Source: Phaseolus vulgaris (taxonomy: Eukaryota; Streptophyta; Magnoliopsida; Fabales; Fabaceae). Taken from it: a stretch of 64,000 nucleotides of DNA. Positions 21,782 to 33,220 of this stretch are shown piece after piece (the first letter of the stretch is position 1; every line of letters starts with the position of its first letter). The notes beneath the pieces were generated by a model. That model worked only from the letters and a program-made list of their open reading frames with translations, had not been told where the DNA came from and ran no database searches. The stretch lies in the NCBI RefSeq assembly GCF_000499845.2, contig NC_023750.2, positions 27,463,177-27,527,176 on the forward strand, given 5' to 3'. The position numbers and the translations under genes are program-made.

Positions 21782-22579
21782 AGGGAAACATTAGAAACCT
21801 CTTTTGTTTTAGCATCTTTTAGGCTTTAGTTAGGAGCTTTAGGAGGGGGGTGTATTAGTAGATAGGTGTAGGTGTAGTTTTTGGGAGGTGTCATAGTAGA
21901 AAAAGGTCACACCTCCCATGTGACTTGTTTTTGGTGGGAATTTCAAATGAGTTTATTTGAAATTTCCCACCTATTTTTTCAGCACCTTAGGCTATAAATA
22001 GAGGTGCTTCCTTTGTAAAATTCATATTGGAATTAATCTAAGAAAACTCTACTCAAATTTTGAGTGAACTTTGGAGAGCTTTTGGAGCCTTCTTCTCTAG
22101 TCTTATCTTGATGGATCATTGGAGTCCTCAAGTGGCGGCATCACTCTGATCTAGGAGCATTCCACACTTCTAGTGGCGAGATCATCCAACATTCTTCCAT
22201 CTTCATGAGCATTCTCTTCTCCTTCCTTTCTTCTCTTTCAATTGTTCATGTTGTCTTGTGTTCTTGAGTTGTTTGGTTCGGTTTTTCTGTTTTTCCAGCA
22301 CCTATATTCTGTTCTTGTCTTTTAATTTCACTTTTGTTCGGTTCATATGTTTGCTTATTCAATTCTGTTCGGTTCTTTCAATTTTACCTCTCTTTGATGA
22401 TTCAATTTGACAATATGTGGAGCATCCAAATGAGTTTGGGATTTGGTACTAGTTTTTGGTGAGTTCTTGCCTTAGAACAATGATCCAACTCTAAGAAAAG
22501 TGCCTCTATAATGTCCAGCTCAAGGTGATTCCTAAGAATGTCAAGAATCATTCTCTATATGGCTAGTGGAATCACATCA
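21592..22579 (+). repeat. 3' LTR of element A
   Basis: 988 bp, TGATGG to ACATCA, TATA at 21993-22000. It encodes the end of pol up to the TAG at 21779. A short purine stretch (GGGGAG) lies just before it. Confidence 0.95.
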
Positions 22580-22634
22580 CTAATGCACCAGATCCCATCA
22601 GAACTCTGCAGTCAAGCGTGCTTGGGCGAGAGTA
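22580..22634 (+). pseudogene. 5S rRNA gene, internal fragment beyond element A
   Basis: Continues the copy started at 2311, but after GGCGAGAGTA it jumps straight to spacer text (AAAACGATCG). Box C, the 3' end and the first part of the spacer, about 165 bp, are missing. Confidence 0.9.
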
Positions 22635-22746
22635 AAAACGATCGTGAAATAGTGTTGTGTAGCGAGTTTCGCGTTCGAGGTCCAACCATTTTGAAACTGA
22701 AGCCCACCTGCAAACCCATATAGGTATTGATCGCGCAACGCCTGGC

Positions 22747-22864
22747 AGGTGCGATCATACGAGCACTAATGCACCAGATCCCATCAGAACTCCACAGTCA
22801 AGCGTTCTTGGGCGAGAGTAGTACTAGGATGGGAGACCTCCTGGGAAGTCCTCGTGTTGCACTT
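22747..22864 (+). rRNA. 5S rRNA gene copy
   Basis: Full length. Variants ACGAGCAC, CACCAGATCC, CCACAGTCAAGCG and box C GGATGGGAGACC. Closest to the copy at 1949. Confidence 0.87.
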
Positions 22865-23108
22865 CTTTTTGTATTTCTTTTTTGTGTTCTGTTTTTCTTC
22901 CTCTTCCTGGCCTAGACAGTCAAACCATGAGTTCACCTTTTTTGTATTTTTTTTTTTTTTGCAGACCTCTAAATAAAAATATTAAAGTACCTACAAAAAC
23001 GATCCTGAAATAGTGTTGTGTAGCGAGTTTTCGCGTTCGAGGTCCAACCATTTTGAAACTGAAGCCCACCTGCAAACCCATATAGGTATTGATCACGCTA
23101 CGCTTGAC

Positions 23109-23226
23109 AGGTGCGATCATACCAACACTAATGCACCGGATCCCATCAGAACTTTGCAGTCAAGCGTGCTTGGGCGAGAGTAGTACTAGGATGGGTGACC
23201 TCCTGGGAAGTCCTCGTGTTGCACTT
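23109..23226 (+). rRNA. 5S rRNA gene copy
   Basis: Full length, intact box C. Variants ACCAACAC and ACTTTGCAGTCAAGCG. Identical by eye to the next copy. Confidence 0.9.
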
Positions 23227-23466
23227 CTTTTTGTATTTCTTTTTTGTCTTCTATTTTTCTTCCTCTTCCTGGCCTAGACAGTCAAACCATGAGTTCACCT
23301 TTTTTGTGCTTTTTTTTTGCTGACCTCTAAATAAAAATCTTAAAGTACCTACAAAAACGATCGTGAAATAGTGTTGTGTAGCGAGTTTTCGCGTTCGAGG
23401 TCCAACCATTTTGAAACTGAAGCCCACCTACAAACCCATATAGGTATTGATCACGCTACGCTTGAC

Positions 23467-23584
23467 AGGTGCGATCATACCAACACTAATGCACCGGATC
23501 CCATCAGAACTTTGCAGTCAAGCGTGCTTGGGCGAGAGTAGTACTAGGATGGGTGACCTCCTGGGAAGTCCTCGTGTTGCACTT
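23467..23584 (+). rRNA. 5S rRNA gene copy
   Basis: Full length, same variants as the copy at 23109. Element C starts 31 bp after its end. Confidence 0.9.
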
Positions 23585-23615
23585 CTTTTTGTATTTCTTT
23601 TTTGTGTTCTGTTTT

Positions 23616-24689
23616 TGATCCGATCGGTCATCGGTAGTCGATGACGTCAGCAGCAGATAACCACGTGGACCACACGCAGGGTGACACGTGGATCAGGTGG
23701 CAGAGTAATCATGGAGGAGATCCCCCGGTATGGAGATCGGTGGTCAGTAACCGAGTGGCCACCGACAGATCAGTTCCAAGATAAACATCCAGGGGAGAAC
23801 GCGAGAAGCAATAGAGCACCGATCAGTCATCGGGTGCATGGTCATCGGGGTTTCGTGTTACACGCAGTTAAACTGGGACTGAGATTCCCAGTTAGAGCGT
23901 TACGCATGGACCTCGCATGATCATACCTCAGAGAAAGAAGAGCTCCTCATCGGTATAGTCGTGCACGAGAGTGGCCTGAGGGAGTCAGTAAACCGGTCAG
24001 TGATTGGTTACTCTCTGAACCCATTACGTGCATGGCATCGTGAAGGGGAAATCGTGTATGCAGACAGCAATGCTTGGTGAGTGTGCCTAGTCCAGCCACA
24101 CCTGGCGTTCTCCTGGGAATGTGCGATTTCACCCCGATGGAAGAAACGCTCTAAGTTACTCCGCAAGGGAATAACTTAGGCGCACAAAGAGATGCGCTGG
24201 TGCCCTTCAGGTGGTGGCACGTGAACGGTTAGATGCGAGTTGCATGCCTCAACGTGTCACTGTCTAAGAGGGGCACGACCCAGATAAAGGTGCACTCCGT
24301 GTCGTGAAAGGTACAGACAGGAAACCCAGACACCCACGACCCTGACTGTGGTACGTTTTCGTACAAAAGCATAACAGAATTCTGAAACACGCAGAGAACA
24401 GCATAGCAGAATTCTGTTAGGTACAGACACAGAGGGAGATAAAAAGGGAATCAGAGAGAAATACAAACACACTTTTTTTTACACACATTATTTTCTAGTG
24501 ATTCTGTGATCTAACTTGAGCGTCGGAGTGCAAACGGCCGCTAGAGGCGTTGTCTGTGTGTTTGCAGGTTGCATTCAGAGTTCCCAGAGGAGGAGGTTCT
24601 AAGAGTATTCTTGCAGATAGCACAGTTGCCATAGGCGGGTCAAGCAAGCGACAAGGCAATTCCTCCACGCTCGAGTTGTCGGCAGGACA
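23616..24689 (+). repeat. 5' LTR of element C
   Basis: TGATCCGATCGG to GGCAGGACA (last bases altered from GGATCA). G-box words occur at the left end (CCACGTGG, ACACGTGG). A TATA-like GATAAAAAG is near 24438. Confidence 0.9.
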
Positions 24690-24691
24690 TT

Positions 24692-24710
24692 TGGCGCCCA
24701 CCGTGGGGCC
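24692..24710 (+). other. Primer binding site region of element C
   Basis: TGGCGCCCACCGTGGGGCC just after the 5' LTR, nearly the same as in elements B, D, E and F despite the different LTR. Confidence 0.65.
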
Positions 24711-24785
24711 CGTTTGAATCGTGGTCCCATCCACACCAAAGTTTCTAGAGTTTCTCAAAGTCTTCGCTGAGTTTTTGCTGAGAAA

Positions 24786-27700
24786 ATGAGGACAACGCGC
24801 TCCAGTTCAGTTGCGCCATCAACCGACGAAGATGCTGTGTCCATGACGCAAGTGATGGACATGATGAGGACGCTGCAGGAGAACGTGGCTGCATCGCGTT
24901 CTGAGCAGCAAAGGATGCACGAGGCGCTGGTGGCCTCGCAAGCAAGGAACGAAGAGCTCAACAGGATCAACGAAGAACTGCGCAAAGCCCTTCAGGAGCG
25001 GGAGGAGCATGCGGCAGGGGACAAATCTGCACCCCCATCCCCACCACGCAGCTTTCCTATGCCATTTTCCCAAGAGATCATGGACTCGGTAGTCCCGGCT
25101 AACACTGTGGCAGTGAAAGCGTCTTTCACTGGGGTGGAGGACCCTGAAGCCCATCTCACGGCGTTTCATACTCAGATGATGCTCTCAGGGGGCTTAGACG
25201 CGGTGTACTGTAAGGTGTTCATGAGCACTTTGAGCGGAACGGCGTTGGACTGGTTCGTCAGTATACCCACTGGCCACATTACCATGTTCCAACAGTTTTC
25301 CAAGATGTTTGTTGAGCAGTACATAGTGAACAAGGCGCCACCTTTGGTGTCTTACGACTTGTTTGATATAAGGCAGTACCAAGGGGAGACCTTGAAGGAT
25401 TTCCTGAACAGATTCGGAGCTCGGATAGTTCGTTTGCCAGGAAAGGACGAAGAGATGTTCGTGCACGCCTTCAAAAAGGGCGTGTTGCCTGGCCTTTTAG
25501 TGAGTCGCTCATCAGGAGCCACCTCGCCACGTTCGCCGAAATCCGGCGACGTGCTGTGGCTCACATCGCCGCCGAGAGCGAGGTCACCGAGAAGAGAGGA
25601 AATGTGGCCCCAGCTAAACCGCGCACCCAAGCAAGGGTACAACCTCAGAGGGTAATGGAGGCGGCGGCGGGAAAGAGGGATCAAAGGACGCGTCATCCTT
25701 ACGACCCTAAGAAAAATAAGAGCAAGGGACCAGGGCGCCCCAGGGAGAGTAATCGCCCCCCGAGGTACGAGTTTGTGATGGGTTTGGCTGATTTGATCGC
25801 CATCCCAAACATAGCTGCCAGGCTCAAAGTGCCTGAGAAAACGGCGGAGAAGATTTTGGGGCCAAAGCCAGACGCATGGTGCGAGTTCCACAAGAGTTTT
25901 GGCCACTCTATCAATTCGTGTTTGGCTCTGGGGCACCAGCTCGCCGAGCTGGTCAAATGTGGTTTCCTGAAGGATTACTCGCTAGAGAAGCAAGCGGACC
26001 AAGCATCAGGGTCTCAACCGGCGAGCAGTGGAGGGCAACAGCACGAGGTGCCTATTCACGGCGAGATCCACACCATAGCTGGCGGATTCTCCGGCGGGGG
26101 GTGCACAGCGTCGCAACGAAAGAGGTATGCGAGGTCGATAATGTCAGTGGAAGTCTTTGAGGATCACTCGCCCGACGTGGACATCACGTTCACCAAGGAG
26201 GACTGCAGGGACGTGGTGCCTCACGACAACGACCCTATTGTGATCTCGCTTGTCAGGGCGGGAAGGACCGTCCACCGGGTGCTGGTCGACCAAGGAAGCT
26301 CAGCAGATGTGATGTTCTGGCCAACCTTCGAGAAGTTACAACTGTCCCCTGATCAGCTAAGACCATATGGGGGCTGCTTGTACGGTTTTGCCGGTGACCA
26401 AGTGGAGGTGAGGGGGTATATCGAGCTGAGGACGACCTTCACTGAACAGGAGCTATGCCTTCGACAAGGCACACGAAGGTCAAGCTGCCGTCTATGGAGG
26501 GTGTGATCATCACTATTTGCTCCGACCAGAAGGAGGCGAAGAAGTGTTACGAAAACAGCCTCAAGAACAAGAGGTCTGTGTGCCACGTAACCACAACGCC
26601 TCCCCCTGGCGTGGAGTCGAAGCGCGAACCCCGGCGAGTTTCGGATGCGGCGTTAGAGGTGGTCGCTGGGGGCGAGAGTGCTGATGGCCAAGAGCGACTC
26701 ACTGTTGGTCACAGGACAAGTAACTGGCGAGTTCCAAGCCAAGGACCCACAGATGGCAGCCTACTTGGAGTACGTGCAAGAGCTAAGAAGATCTTTCGCT
26801 TCATTTGAAGTGGTGCACGTGCCAAGAGAACAGAATGCCCGAGTTGACTTGCTAGCCAAGCTCGCCAGTTCGGGCAAGGGGGGTAGGCAGAGGACTGTCA
26901 TTCAAGAAACTTTGAAAGCGCCTCGAGCATTCGTGGCAGACCACCAAGTTCTCCATGTTTGTAGATCAATGTGAAGACCGACGAGAAGTCATAGATCCCT
27001 AACGCAGGAAACTCTGAGGGCGCCGAGGGTCAGAGCGCGCCCAGCGGAAGGGGCAAGATCGATGCAGATTTTGCGCTGTCCACGAGCTAGACACGTGGAT
27101 AACGCCTTACCAACGATACTTAGCGGATGGTGTGCTTCCAGTTGACTCAACTGAGGCCAGAAAAATAAAGAAGAGCTCAAGCAAGTTTACCCTTATTGAC
27201 GGCGAGCTGTACAGGTTTGGATTCACACACCCCCTCCTTGTATGTATACACGGAGAGAAGTGCACGAGGATTATGGCTGAGCTCCATGAGGGAATTTGCG
27301 GGAGCCACATTGGAGGTCGATCGCTGGCGACAAGGACTATACGTGCAGGCTATTACTGGCCCACGATGAGAGAAGATTGCAAGAGATACGCCCAGCGTTG
27401 CAAGCAATGCCAGCAGCACGCCGACTGACACAAGGCACCCCCAGAAGAGCTGAAGTCGATTTACAGCCCCTGGCCGTTCCATACTTGGGGAATTGACATT
27501 CTGGGACCCTTCCCATTGGCGATCAGGCAGATGAAGTACTTGGTAGTGGCGATTGAATACTTCACCAAGTGGATCGAAGCGGAGCCAGTGGCCCAGATCA
27601 CCGCACACATGATCGAGAACTTTGTATGGAAGAACATAGTGTGCCAGTTTGGTGTGCCTAAACGCCTGGTGTCAGACAATGAGACTCAGTTTGCAAGTCA

Positions 27701-28322
27701 CCTCTGGAAAAAGCTGTGCGAAGAGGTGGGGATACAACAGGTGTTTGCATTCTTCGTGCACCCACAGACGAATGGCCAAGTAGAGTTTGCCAATCAGGTG
27801 TTGCTGAGAGGTTTAAAGAAAAGATTAGAGAAAGCTAAGTGATCGTGGGCTGAAGAGGTACCCCGCATAGTTTGGGCATACCATACCACTGAGCAGTCAG
27901 GAACCCACGAGACCCCCTTTAGTTTGGTTTATGGATGTGATGCGATGATTCCAGTCGAAATCCAGGAAAGCTCGCCGAGATTCCAGAACTTCGTGGCGGA
28001 AGACTCGAACGAAGAAAGAAGAATGAATCTGGATTTGCTGGATGAGGTCAGGGAGGAGGCGAGAGTGAAAGCCGAAGCAGTAAAGAGAAGAGTTAAGTGA
28101 AGGTACAACTCTAAGGTAATGTCAATGCAGTTTAGAAGCGGCGATCTGGTGATGAGGAAGGCCCATCAGTATGAGATGCAGAACAAGTTATCGCCCAAGT
28201 GGACGGGACCGTTCAGAATAACCGAGGCGCTCGGGAGTGGCGCCTACCGCTTGGAGACATTAGAAGGAGGGGCAATTCCTCGCACTTGTAACGCCACACA
28301 TCTCAAGTCGTATTACAGTTAA
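24786..28322 (+). pseudogene. Element C gag-pol, badly deleted (no reverse transcriptase)
   Basis: Starts ATG 24786 (MRTTRSSSVAPSTDE). Gag domain and coiled coil resemble B. A one-base loss near 25491 shifts the frame to that of 25495-26450, which carries the CX2HX4HX4C knuckle (CEFHKSFGHSINSC) and protease VLVDQGSSADV. About 100 bp are missing near 26449 and, relative to F, about 1.7 kb near 26670, removing RT, the first RNase H and the start of the second. What remains is the end of the second RNase H (SDSLLVTG, VPREQNARVD), then integrase in one frame from 27132 with stops at 27426, 27840 and 28098, ending with the TAA at 28320. It cannot encode a working enzyme set. Confidence 0.9.
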
Positions 28323-28560
28323 AGCCTTGTAGGTAAAGACGAATATGAAGAGATTTGAATAGTTTCTGTTAAAACAATTTCAAGGGGGCACTCTTTTTTC
28401 CCTAAGGAGGGTTTTTAATGAGGCCACCCAACAAAGAAGAGTTTTTCAAAGTTTAAAGCTTCTATGTTTGCATGCTTATGGCTTCGAGAGTTTTAGAAAA
28501 AAGGCCTTATTACTCGTATGTGATCTAGGGCAACAATAAAATCGTATTGCATGTTCTCAG
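28323..28560 (+). other. Element C post-pol region with conserved block
   Basis: No gene. 28382-28430 is the 49-nt block identical to 14465-14513 in element B. Confidence 0.6.
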
Positions 28561-28925
28561 TTAAAGTTTTAAAGTCCCCATCGTTTTTCGGCGATCGGCG
28601 GCATCAGTTAAAAGTTTTAAAGACCTCGTCGTCTTTCGGCAATCGGAGGCACCAACAATGATTAAAGACCTTAACGCCCTCGCGCGTCTTGAGGCGAGAA
28701 AGAGATAAAGTCCCCATCGACTTTGTGCGAGTGCAGGCGAGAACAGATTAAAGGACCTCTCTGCACCAGCAGATAGAGGCAAGATTAAAAGTCCTCAATG
28801 CATCCAGGGGGTGGAAATGTACACCCTGGGCAAGTTAAGGCACCAGATAAAGTCCTTCTCACCTCAGAGTGAGTTCAGGCAAGATAAAGTCCTTCTCACC
28901 GAGTGAGTTCAGGCAAGATGAGCTG
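28561..28925 (+). repeat. Degenerate tandem repeats in element C 3' region
   Basis: Repeated words AAGTCC, GACCTC, TCGGCGATCGG and GAGTTCAGGCAAGAT mirror the 47-, 64- and 37-bp families of element B, but with fewer and more diverged copies. Confidence 0.75.
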
Positions 28926-29895
28926 AAAGGTCAGGGGTGTTTGTGGCCTTAAGTGGTGGGAAGGGAAGGAAAATGCCTTTCCCCCTTTAAGTGAAACATC
29001 AATATTGACCCAGTAAGACCAGATCATTGTTCTGAAACTCAGGGAGGTAGAGAAGGATCCGAAAGGCGCCTCTACCCCCAGATGAGGGAACAATGATCAG
29101 GTCATGAAAGTTGAGACAGTGAAGGGGTTGTGCGGCGAGTACCAGATCAGAAGAGTTCCGGGCGATGACAGAAGTAGGGGGGATTTCACTTGGCAGATCA
29201 GGTAAACTGTATTTTAATACTATCTTGAGTTAGAACCTACTGCCTAGTAAGTGATTTTATGTTAAGATTTGTTGCCTTAAGTTCACAAGTTTTATTGAAC
29301 GTCATCGCCGAGGAATTGATAGTTGCTCAAGTTTACTTTGAGTTAACAGTTTGCCAAGTTTGTTATAAGGTTAAACAATTTGCTCGAGTTAAAAGCGGTA
29401 CATGGAGGGTCAAGTTCAAGTATTGCTGAGTTCACGCAGTTGAGCAAGTTTCGCCAAACAAGTTCAAGTGGGTACGCTGCCCGAAGAACGATGACTGATG
29501 AGTTGTTGGTGGGTACGCTGCTTGAAGAACGATGACTGATCAGTCTTGCCTTGTCGGAGGAAACTTTTCCAAACAAATTCTTACACAACAAGCTGAGGCA
29601 GACAGACTACGCCTAGTCAGTCATCCAGTACAAAGCTATGCATAAGAACTGTTAAATACAAAGCTGAGGGAGTAGCTAGTCGTGATCAAGTAGAGGCCAA
29701 GATCAAAGAGTACAAGATCGCGCTAAACCTAAGCTAGCTAACAGTTAGTCGTGTGCATAAAGAAAGATGAAGCTCAAGAAAGTACAAGAGAAGAAGCTTA
29801 TAGCTGAAACGAGTATGTATTCACACCAAGTTTTATACAAATTCCAAGTACAAAAAGTTGTGCAGAAGTATAAATTTACAAAAAAGAAAAAGAGC
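28926..29895 (+). other. Element C spacer before the antisense gene
   Basis: No gene supported. Contains the 35-nt block 29051-29085 shared with B, and a direct repeat of GGTACGCTGC...GAAGAACGATGACTGAT near 29470 and 29511. Confidence 0.5.
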
Positions 29896-31270
29896 TCAAG
29901 GAGGAGGAATGAGCTTTCCATCCACCACCTCATGATAAATGCTGAACTGTGAGAGGTCCAAATCCGGGAGAACGCATTGGATCTGCTCGAGCGCCAGCTC
30001 GAATCCGTCAGCAAGGGCTTCAGCACCCACGCTCATAAGGTCGGCGTTCTCAGCTTCTAATTTTTGCTTTGAGGCCTCCGCAGCATTCTTCTCGATGGTA
30101 AGGGCAGCAATGGAAGAGGCAGCTTCTTCCAATTGGCCCTTTGCCTCAGACAGCTTGCTCACCACCTCCTCAAGCTTCTTCTCCCCAGTAACGGCCGTCT
30201 CGCTGGTAGACTCGAGCTCCCCCACTAGTTGTGAGTTCAGTTGGCGTAGGGAGGAGGTCTCGGCCTCTAGGTGGATCACCTTGCTCCGCAGTTGCACCAC
30301 CTCGCAGTCCAGAGAGTTGACGGCTTGCCCCATCAAGATCTCAGTCTTGATGGTCTCTTGGACCTGCGCTAGGTACTCTCCCCTGGCTTTTTCCACCATA
30401 CCCCTCATCAGATCTACGGACCCTTGGGCAGCCTCAAAGTCACTTTGCAGTGACTCCTTGTCATGCTGAAGCTCCTTGATCCTTTTCTCCAGGATTAGTT
30501 GCTTGCGGTGCTGGGTGGAAAACTCCAGGGAAAGCACTATCTGCTTAGCCAGGTGCATGTCCACCTCCTCTCTGTTCCATTCGATAAGCTCCCAGCTGCG
30601 AATGAGCTGTCGGACCAAAGCAATGACTCGGCTGAAATTCTCATTGCTAGCTCCAGAGCCGCTTGGTCGCGAGCTGCCCCCACCACCTTTAGCAGTAGCA
30701 GTGGAGGTTGGTGGTGGTGGTAGCGATGCGAGAAGTCCCGGGCCCCCCCCCCCCCGAGTGAGCAGAATCGCCCCCAGCAGGTGGAGTGGATTGACCAAGA
30801 GCTTAGTCTGCTGGGGGAGGAGATGGAAGGGGAGCTGGAGATGGTGATCGAAGAGCTGGGGATGGTAGTTGTTGGGGAGAGGGGAAGGATGTTGGCGCTG
30901 GGGCAGGTTGAGCAGAGGGGAGGCGAGGCTGAACCTTCCTCTATCTCCACCACTTCAATCTCCCCAGGCTGAAGGGATGAAGTCCCCCCAACCTCTGGAA
31001 GTTTCCTCTTGCGGTGTACAAGAGGAGAGCCAGAGCTATCCTCTTCGATTGAGGGGGTAGGAGCAGCAGCAGCAGCTGTAGCAGACGAAGGAAAGGCCTT
31101 CGCTAGCCTTCTTCTTTTCCTCACTAGCTCGGGGCCTTCAGCTGGCGCGACCAAGAGAGGAGGAGCTGCGATGGGTTCGGTGGTGGAAGAAGAGGAGCCA
31201 ATCATCTTGGCACCCTGGATTCGGGCAAGCTCCAGCAATGCCTTCCTCCTTTCCTTCCCTGAAGTCATGT
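29896..31270 (-). pseudogene. Antisense accessory gene of element C, exon 3 (coiled coil)
   Basis: Begins after acceptor GATGTAG and reads DMTSGKERRKALLELARIQG, then a low-complexity Ser/Pro-rich and KRKR-containing stretch. The frame changes at a run of 13 C (30743-30755 on the plus strand). The coiled coil then runs through about 230 residues and ends LPDLDLSQFSIYHEVVDGK, the motif shared with B and E. The homopolymer break could be real or a sequencing error. Same intron phase and domain order as in B. Confidence 0.72.
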
Positions 31271-31387
31271 CTACATCGAAGGAAAAAAGAAGAGTTAGAT
31301 GGCATAATTATGCAAGTGGGTCAAAATGTATGCAAGTATGTATGAGTATGTACAAGTATCCTAAGAGGTGAAAGAAGAAGAGCCTAC
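31271..31387 (-). other. Predicted intron 2 of the element C antisense gene
   Basis: 117 bp, donor ATAG|GTAGG, acceptor GTAG|ACATG on the minus strand. The spliced codon is GAC, in the same phase as B and E. Confidence 0.72.
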
Positions 31388-32225
31388 CTATGTACTTCTT
31401 CAGAGCAAACACATCAAACTCGTGTTTGATGAGGAGAGCTGAGCTGTACTTTGCCCCTAGGAACAGCCCACATAGTTCGCGCTCGTAGGGGGCCATGACT
31501 TCGAGGCCACAGGGTTTCTTGAATTCTACTCCAGGAACCTAGTAAAGGGGAAACCCCTCGAGCAATGTTGGACTTTGCGGGGTAGCAGATATCATATAGA
31601 ACCTGCCCTTCCAATCTTTGAAGGATTGTTGATACAGGCCCAAGAGCACCCGTCCAGTAACCCCGTTCAGGCTGACCCAGGACCTATCCCCGGGGTTCTT
31701 CGCCTCGAAAAAATATAGGAATACATCTACGGAGGCGTTATGCCCGAAGTAGTTGCAGAGGATCTCGAATGCCCGTATGAAAGCCCAGGCATTCGGATGG
31801 AGTTGGCAGGGGGCGACATTTAGCTCCATCATCAGCTCCTTCTCAAAGAAAGTGAAGGGCAGGCGCAACTTCAACCTCTTGAAGATGGCGGAGTAGACAA
31901 AGGTGAAGGGCACCCCATTGGTGGCCCTGTCATCCTCACAGATGGGCATCCCTCGAGGAGGAATGCATATACGGATATTAAAATCGTTTTCCCTGTCGAC
32001 GGCGCAAGAAGGCTCATCTGGGTCGTTGCTCAGAAGGGATTTGAGGTGACCCTGCGGTAGTAGGGTGGAGGTTTCGGCCAGCAACGCCAAGGGAGCCCAG
32101 TCGTAGACCCTGGCATTGTCATGGTAGGAGGTTGCATCGAGTGGTGGCGGCGCCAGTGCACTTGCTGAAGGCTGTGCACCAGAAGACGAGGCGACGATTC
32201 GAGCGGTTTGTTTTAAGCGAGCCAT
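31388..32225 (-). pseudogene. Antisense accessory gene of element C, exon 2 (conserved globular domain)
   Basis: ATG at 32225, 10 nt after acceptor TTGCAG. N-terminus MARLKQTARIVASSSG, close to the histone H3 tail. The domain shows DWAPLALLAETS, LPFTFFEKELMMELNVA, LHPNAWAFIRAFEILC, DVFLYFFEAKNPGDRSWVSL and DWKGRFYMI, aligned with B and E and resembling PF04195 by memory. One premature TAG at 31539-31541 follows FPLY where B and E read TGG. Beyond it the frame stays open (APYERELCGLFLGAKYSS, ALKKYI) to the donor. 838 nt long. Confidence 0.77.
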
Positions 32226-32235
32226 TGCGAGATAA

Positions 32236-32501
32236 CTGCAATTGAGAAAAATGAATGGTCAGAGGAATGGAAGAAGAAGAAATGATGAATGGTTCGGTGA
32301 AAAACAGAGGAAGGGAAGAAGAAAGAAATGTCCAGGCAAAAAAGAGGAAGAGGGAGAAGCAGAAAGCAGAGTCAGGGGCGCGAAAACCCTAGCGCGGGTC
32401 GAGAAGAGGAAAAACAGAGAAGATGAATGCATGATAATGAAAGGGACGAATGCAATCGGTGAAAAGAGCCTAAATAGACCAAGGAAAAAGAAAAACCATA
32501 C
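32236..32501 (-). other. Predicted 5' UTR intron of the element C antisense gene
   Basis: 266 bp. Donor CAAAG|GTATGG, acceptor CAATTGCAG with a pyrimidine-rich stretch, matching the position in B and E. Confidence 0.6.
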
Positions 32502-32818
32502 CTTTGAGTGATCGCGAAAGGTTTGGAGGTAGAAAGCTTGAAGGAAGATGGGCGCGCAGAGAGGGAATTCGAAGTGATCCTGAGAGTGTTGAAGAAGATG
32601 ATGAAACAATGAAAACGCGCGCCTATTTGAATAAGGGAAGCGCTAGCGACACTCCACGTGTCGCAAGATTAAGAAAGGAAGTTGTAACGTTAAAGGGCAA
32701 CACGTGAGGTGGCACGTGATGCGGCCCCACTTGCCATGTGGACCGAGAGCACGACCACTTAGTCTCTTCGCTGCGAACGAGTTCACAGCTCGAGACTAGG
32801 GGGCCTTGTGATCCGGTC
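32502..32818 (-). promoter_or_regulatory. Putative antisense promoter region, element C
   Basis: Between the first donor and the 3' LTR. G-box CCACGTGTCG (core 32655-32660) as in B and E, and two more CACGTG words near 32700. The sense polypurine tract (AGGGGGCC) is at the right end. Confidence 0.42.
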
Positions 32819-33220
32819 GGTCATCGGTAGTCGATGACGTCAGCAGCAGATAACCACATGGACCACTAGCAGGGTGACACGTGCATTGGGTGGCAGAGAA
32901 ATCATGGAGGAGATCCCCCGGTATGGAGATCGGTGGTCAGTAACCGAGTGGCCACCGACAGATCAGTTCCAAGATAAACGGGGGACACGAATACAGACAC
33001 ACTTTTTTTTACACACATTATTTTCTAGTGATTCTGTGATCTAACTTGAGCGTCGGAGTGCAAACGGCCGCTAGAGGCGCTGTCTGTGTGTTTGCAGGTT
33101 GCATTCGGAGTTCCCAGAGGAGGAGGTTCTAAGAGTATTCTTGCAGATAGCACAGTTGCCATAGGCGGGTCAAGAAATCGACAAGGCAATTCCTCCACGC
33201 TCAAGTTGTCGGCAGGATCA
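32819..33220 (+). repeat. 3' LTR of element C, internally deleted
   Basis: 402 bp. Matches both ends of the 5' LTR but lacks about 670 bp between AAGATAAAC (32979) and ACACACTTTT. The promoter middle is gone. Confidence 0.92.

Larger units (their letters stand above)
2335..22579 (+). mobile_element. Element A: Ty3/gypsy LTR retrotransposon, chromovirus-like, hosting nested element B
   Basis: Both LTRs are 988 bp and run TGATGG...ACATCA. They are flanked by the perfect duplication CTAAT (2330-2334 and 22580-22584). Order: LTR, Met-tRNA-type primer site, long leader, single gag-pol frame (gag, protease, RT, RNase H, integrase), 3' LTR. The pol frame ends inside the 3' LTR, a layout known from the CRM branch of chromoviruses. 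I count about nine differences between the LTRs by eye, so the insertion is fairly recent. Element B interrupts it between RT and RNase H; without B it would be about 8.1 kb with an open frame of about 1,650 codons. Confidence 0.93.
22580..23615 (+). repeat. 5S rDNA tandem array, segment 2
   Basis: The rest of the 5S gene broken by element A (with its own 3' deletion), then three full units. Ends at 23615 in the T-rich stretch behind a 5S gene, where element C is inserted (duplication GTTTT). Confidence 0.95.
23616..33220 (+). mobile_element. Element C: defective Tat-type Ty3/gypsy retrotransposon, second family
   Basis: Ends TGATCC...GGATCA with perfect duplication GTTTT (23611-23615 and 33221-33225). 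The 5' LTR is 1,074 bp; the 3' LTR only 402 bp because of an internal deletion. Inside: primer site, gag-pol lacking all of RT, conserved post-pol block, tandem repeats, and the antisense gene. The LTRs differ from those of B, D, E and F, but the proteins are clearly related. Confidence 0.92.

Noticed and set aside
32242..32511. Plus-strand Lys/Arg-rich open frame
   Set aside because: Lies in the predicted 5' UTR intron of the antisense gene; purine-rich because the other strand is a pyrimidine tract.
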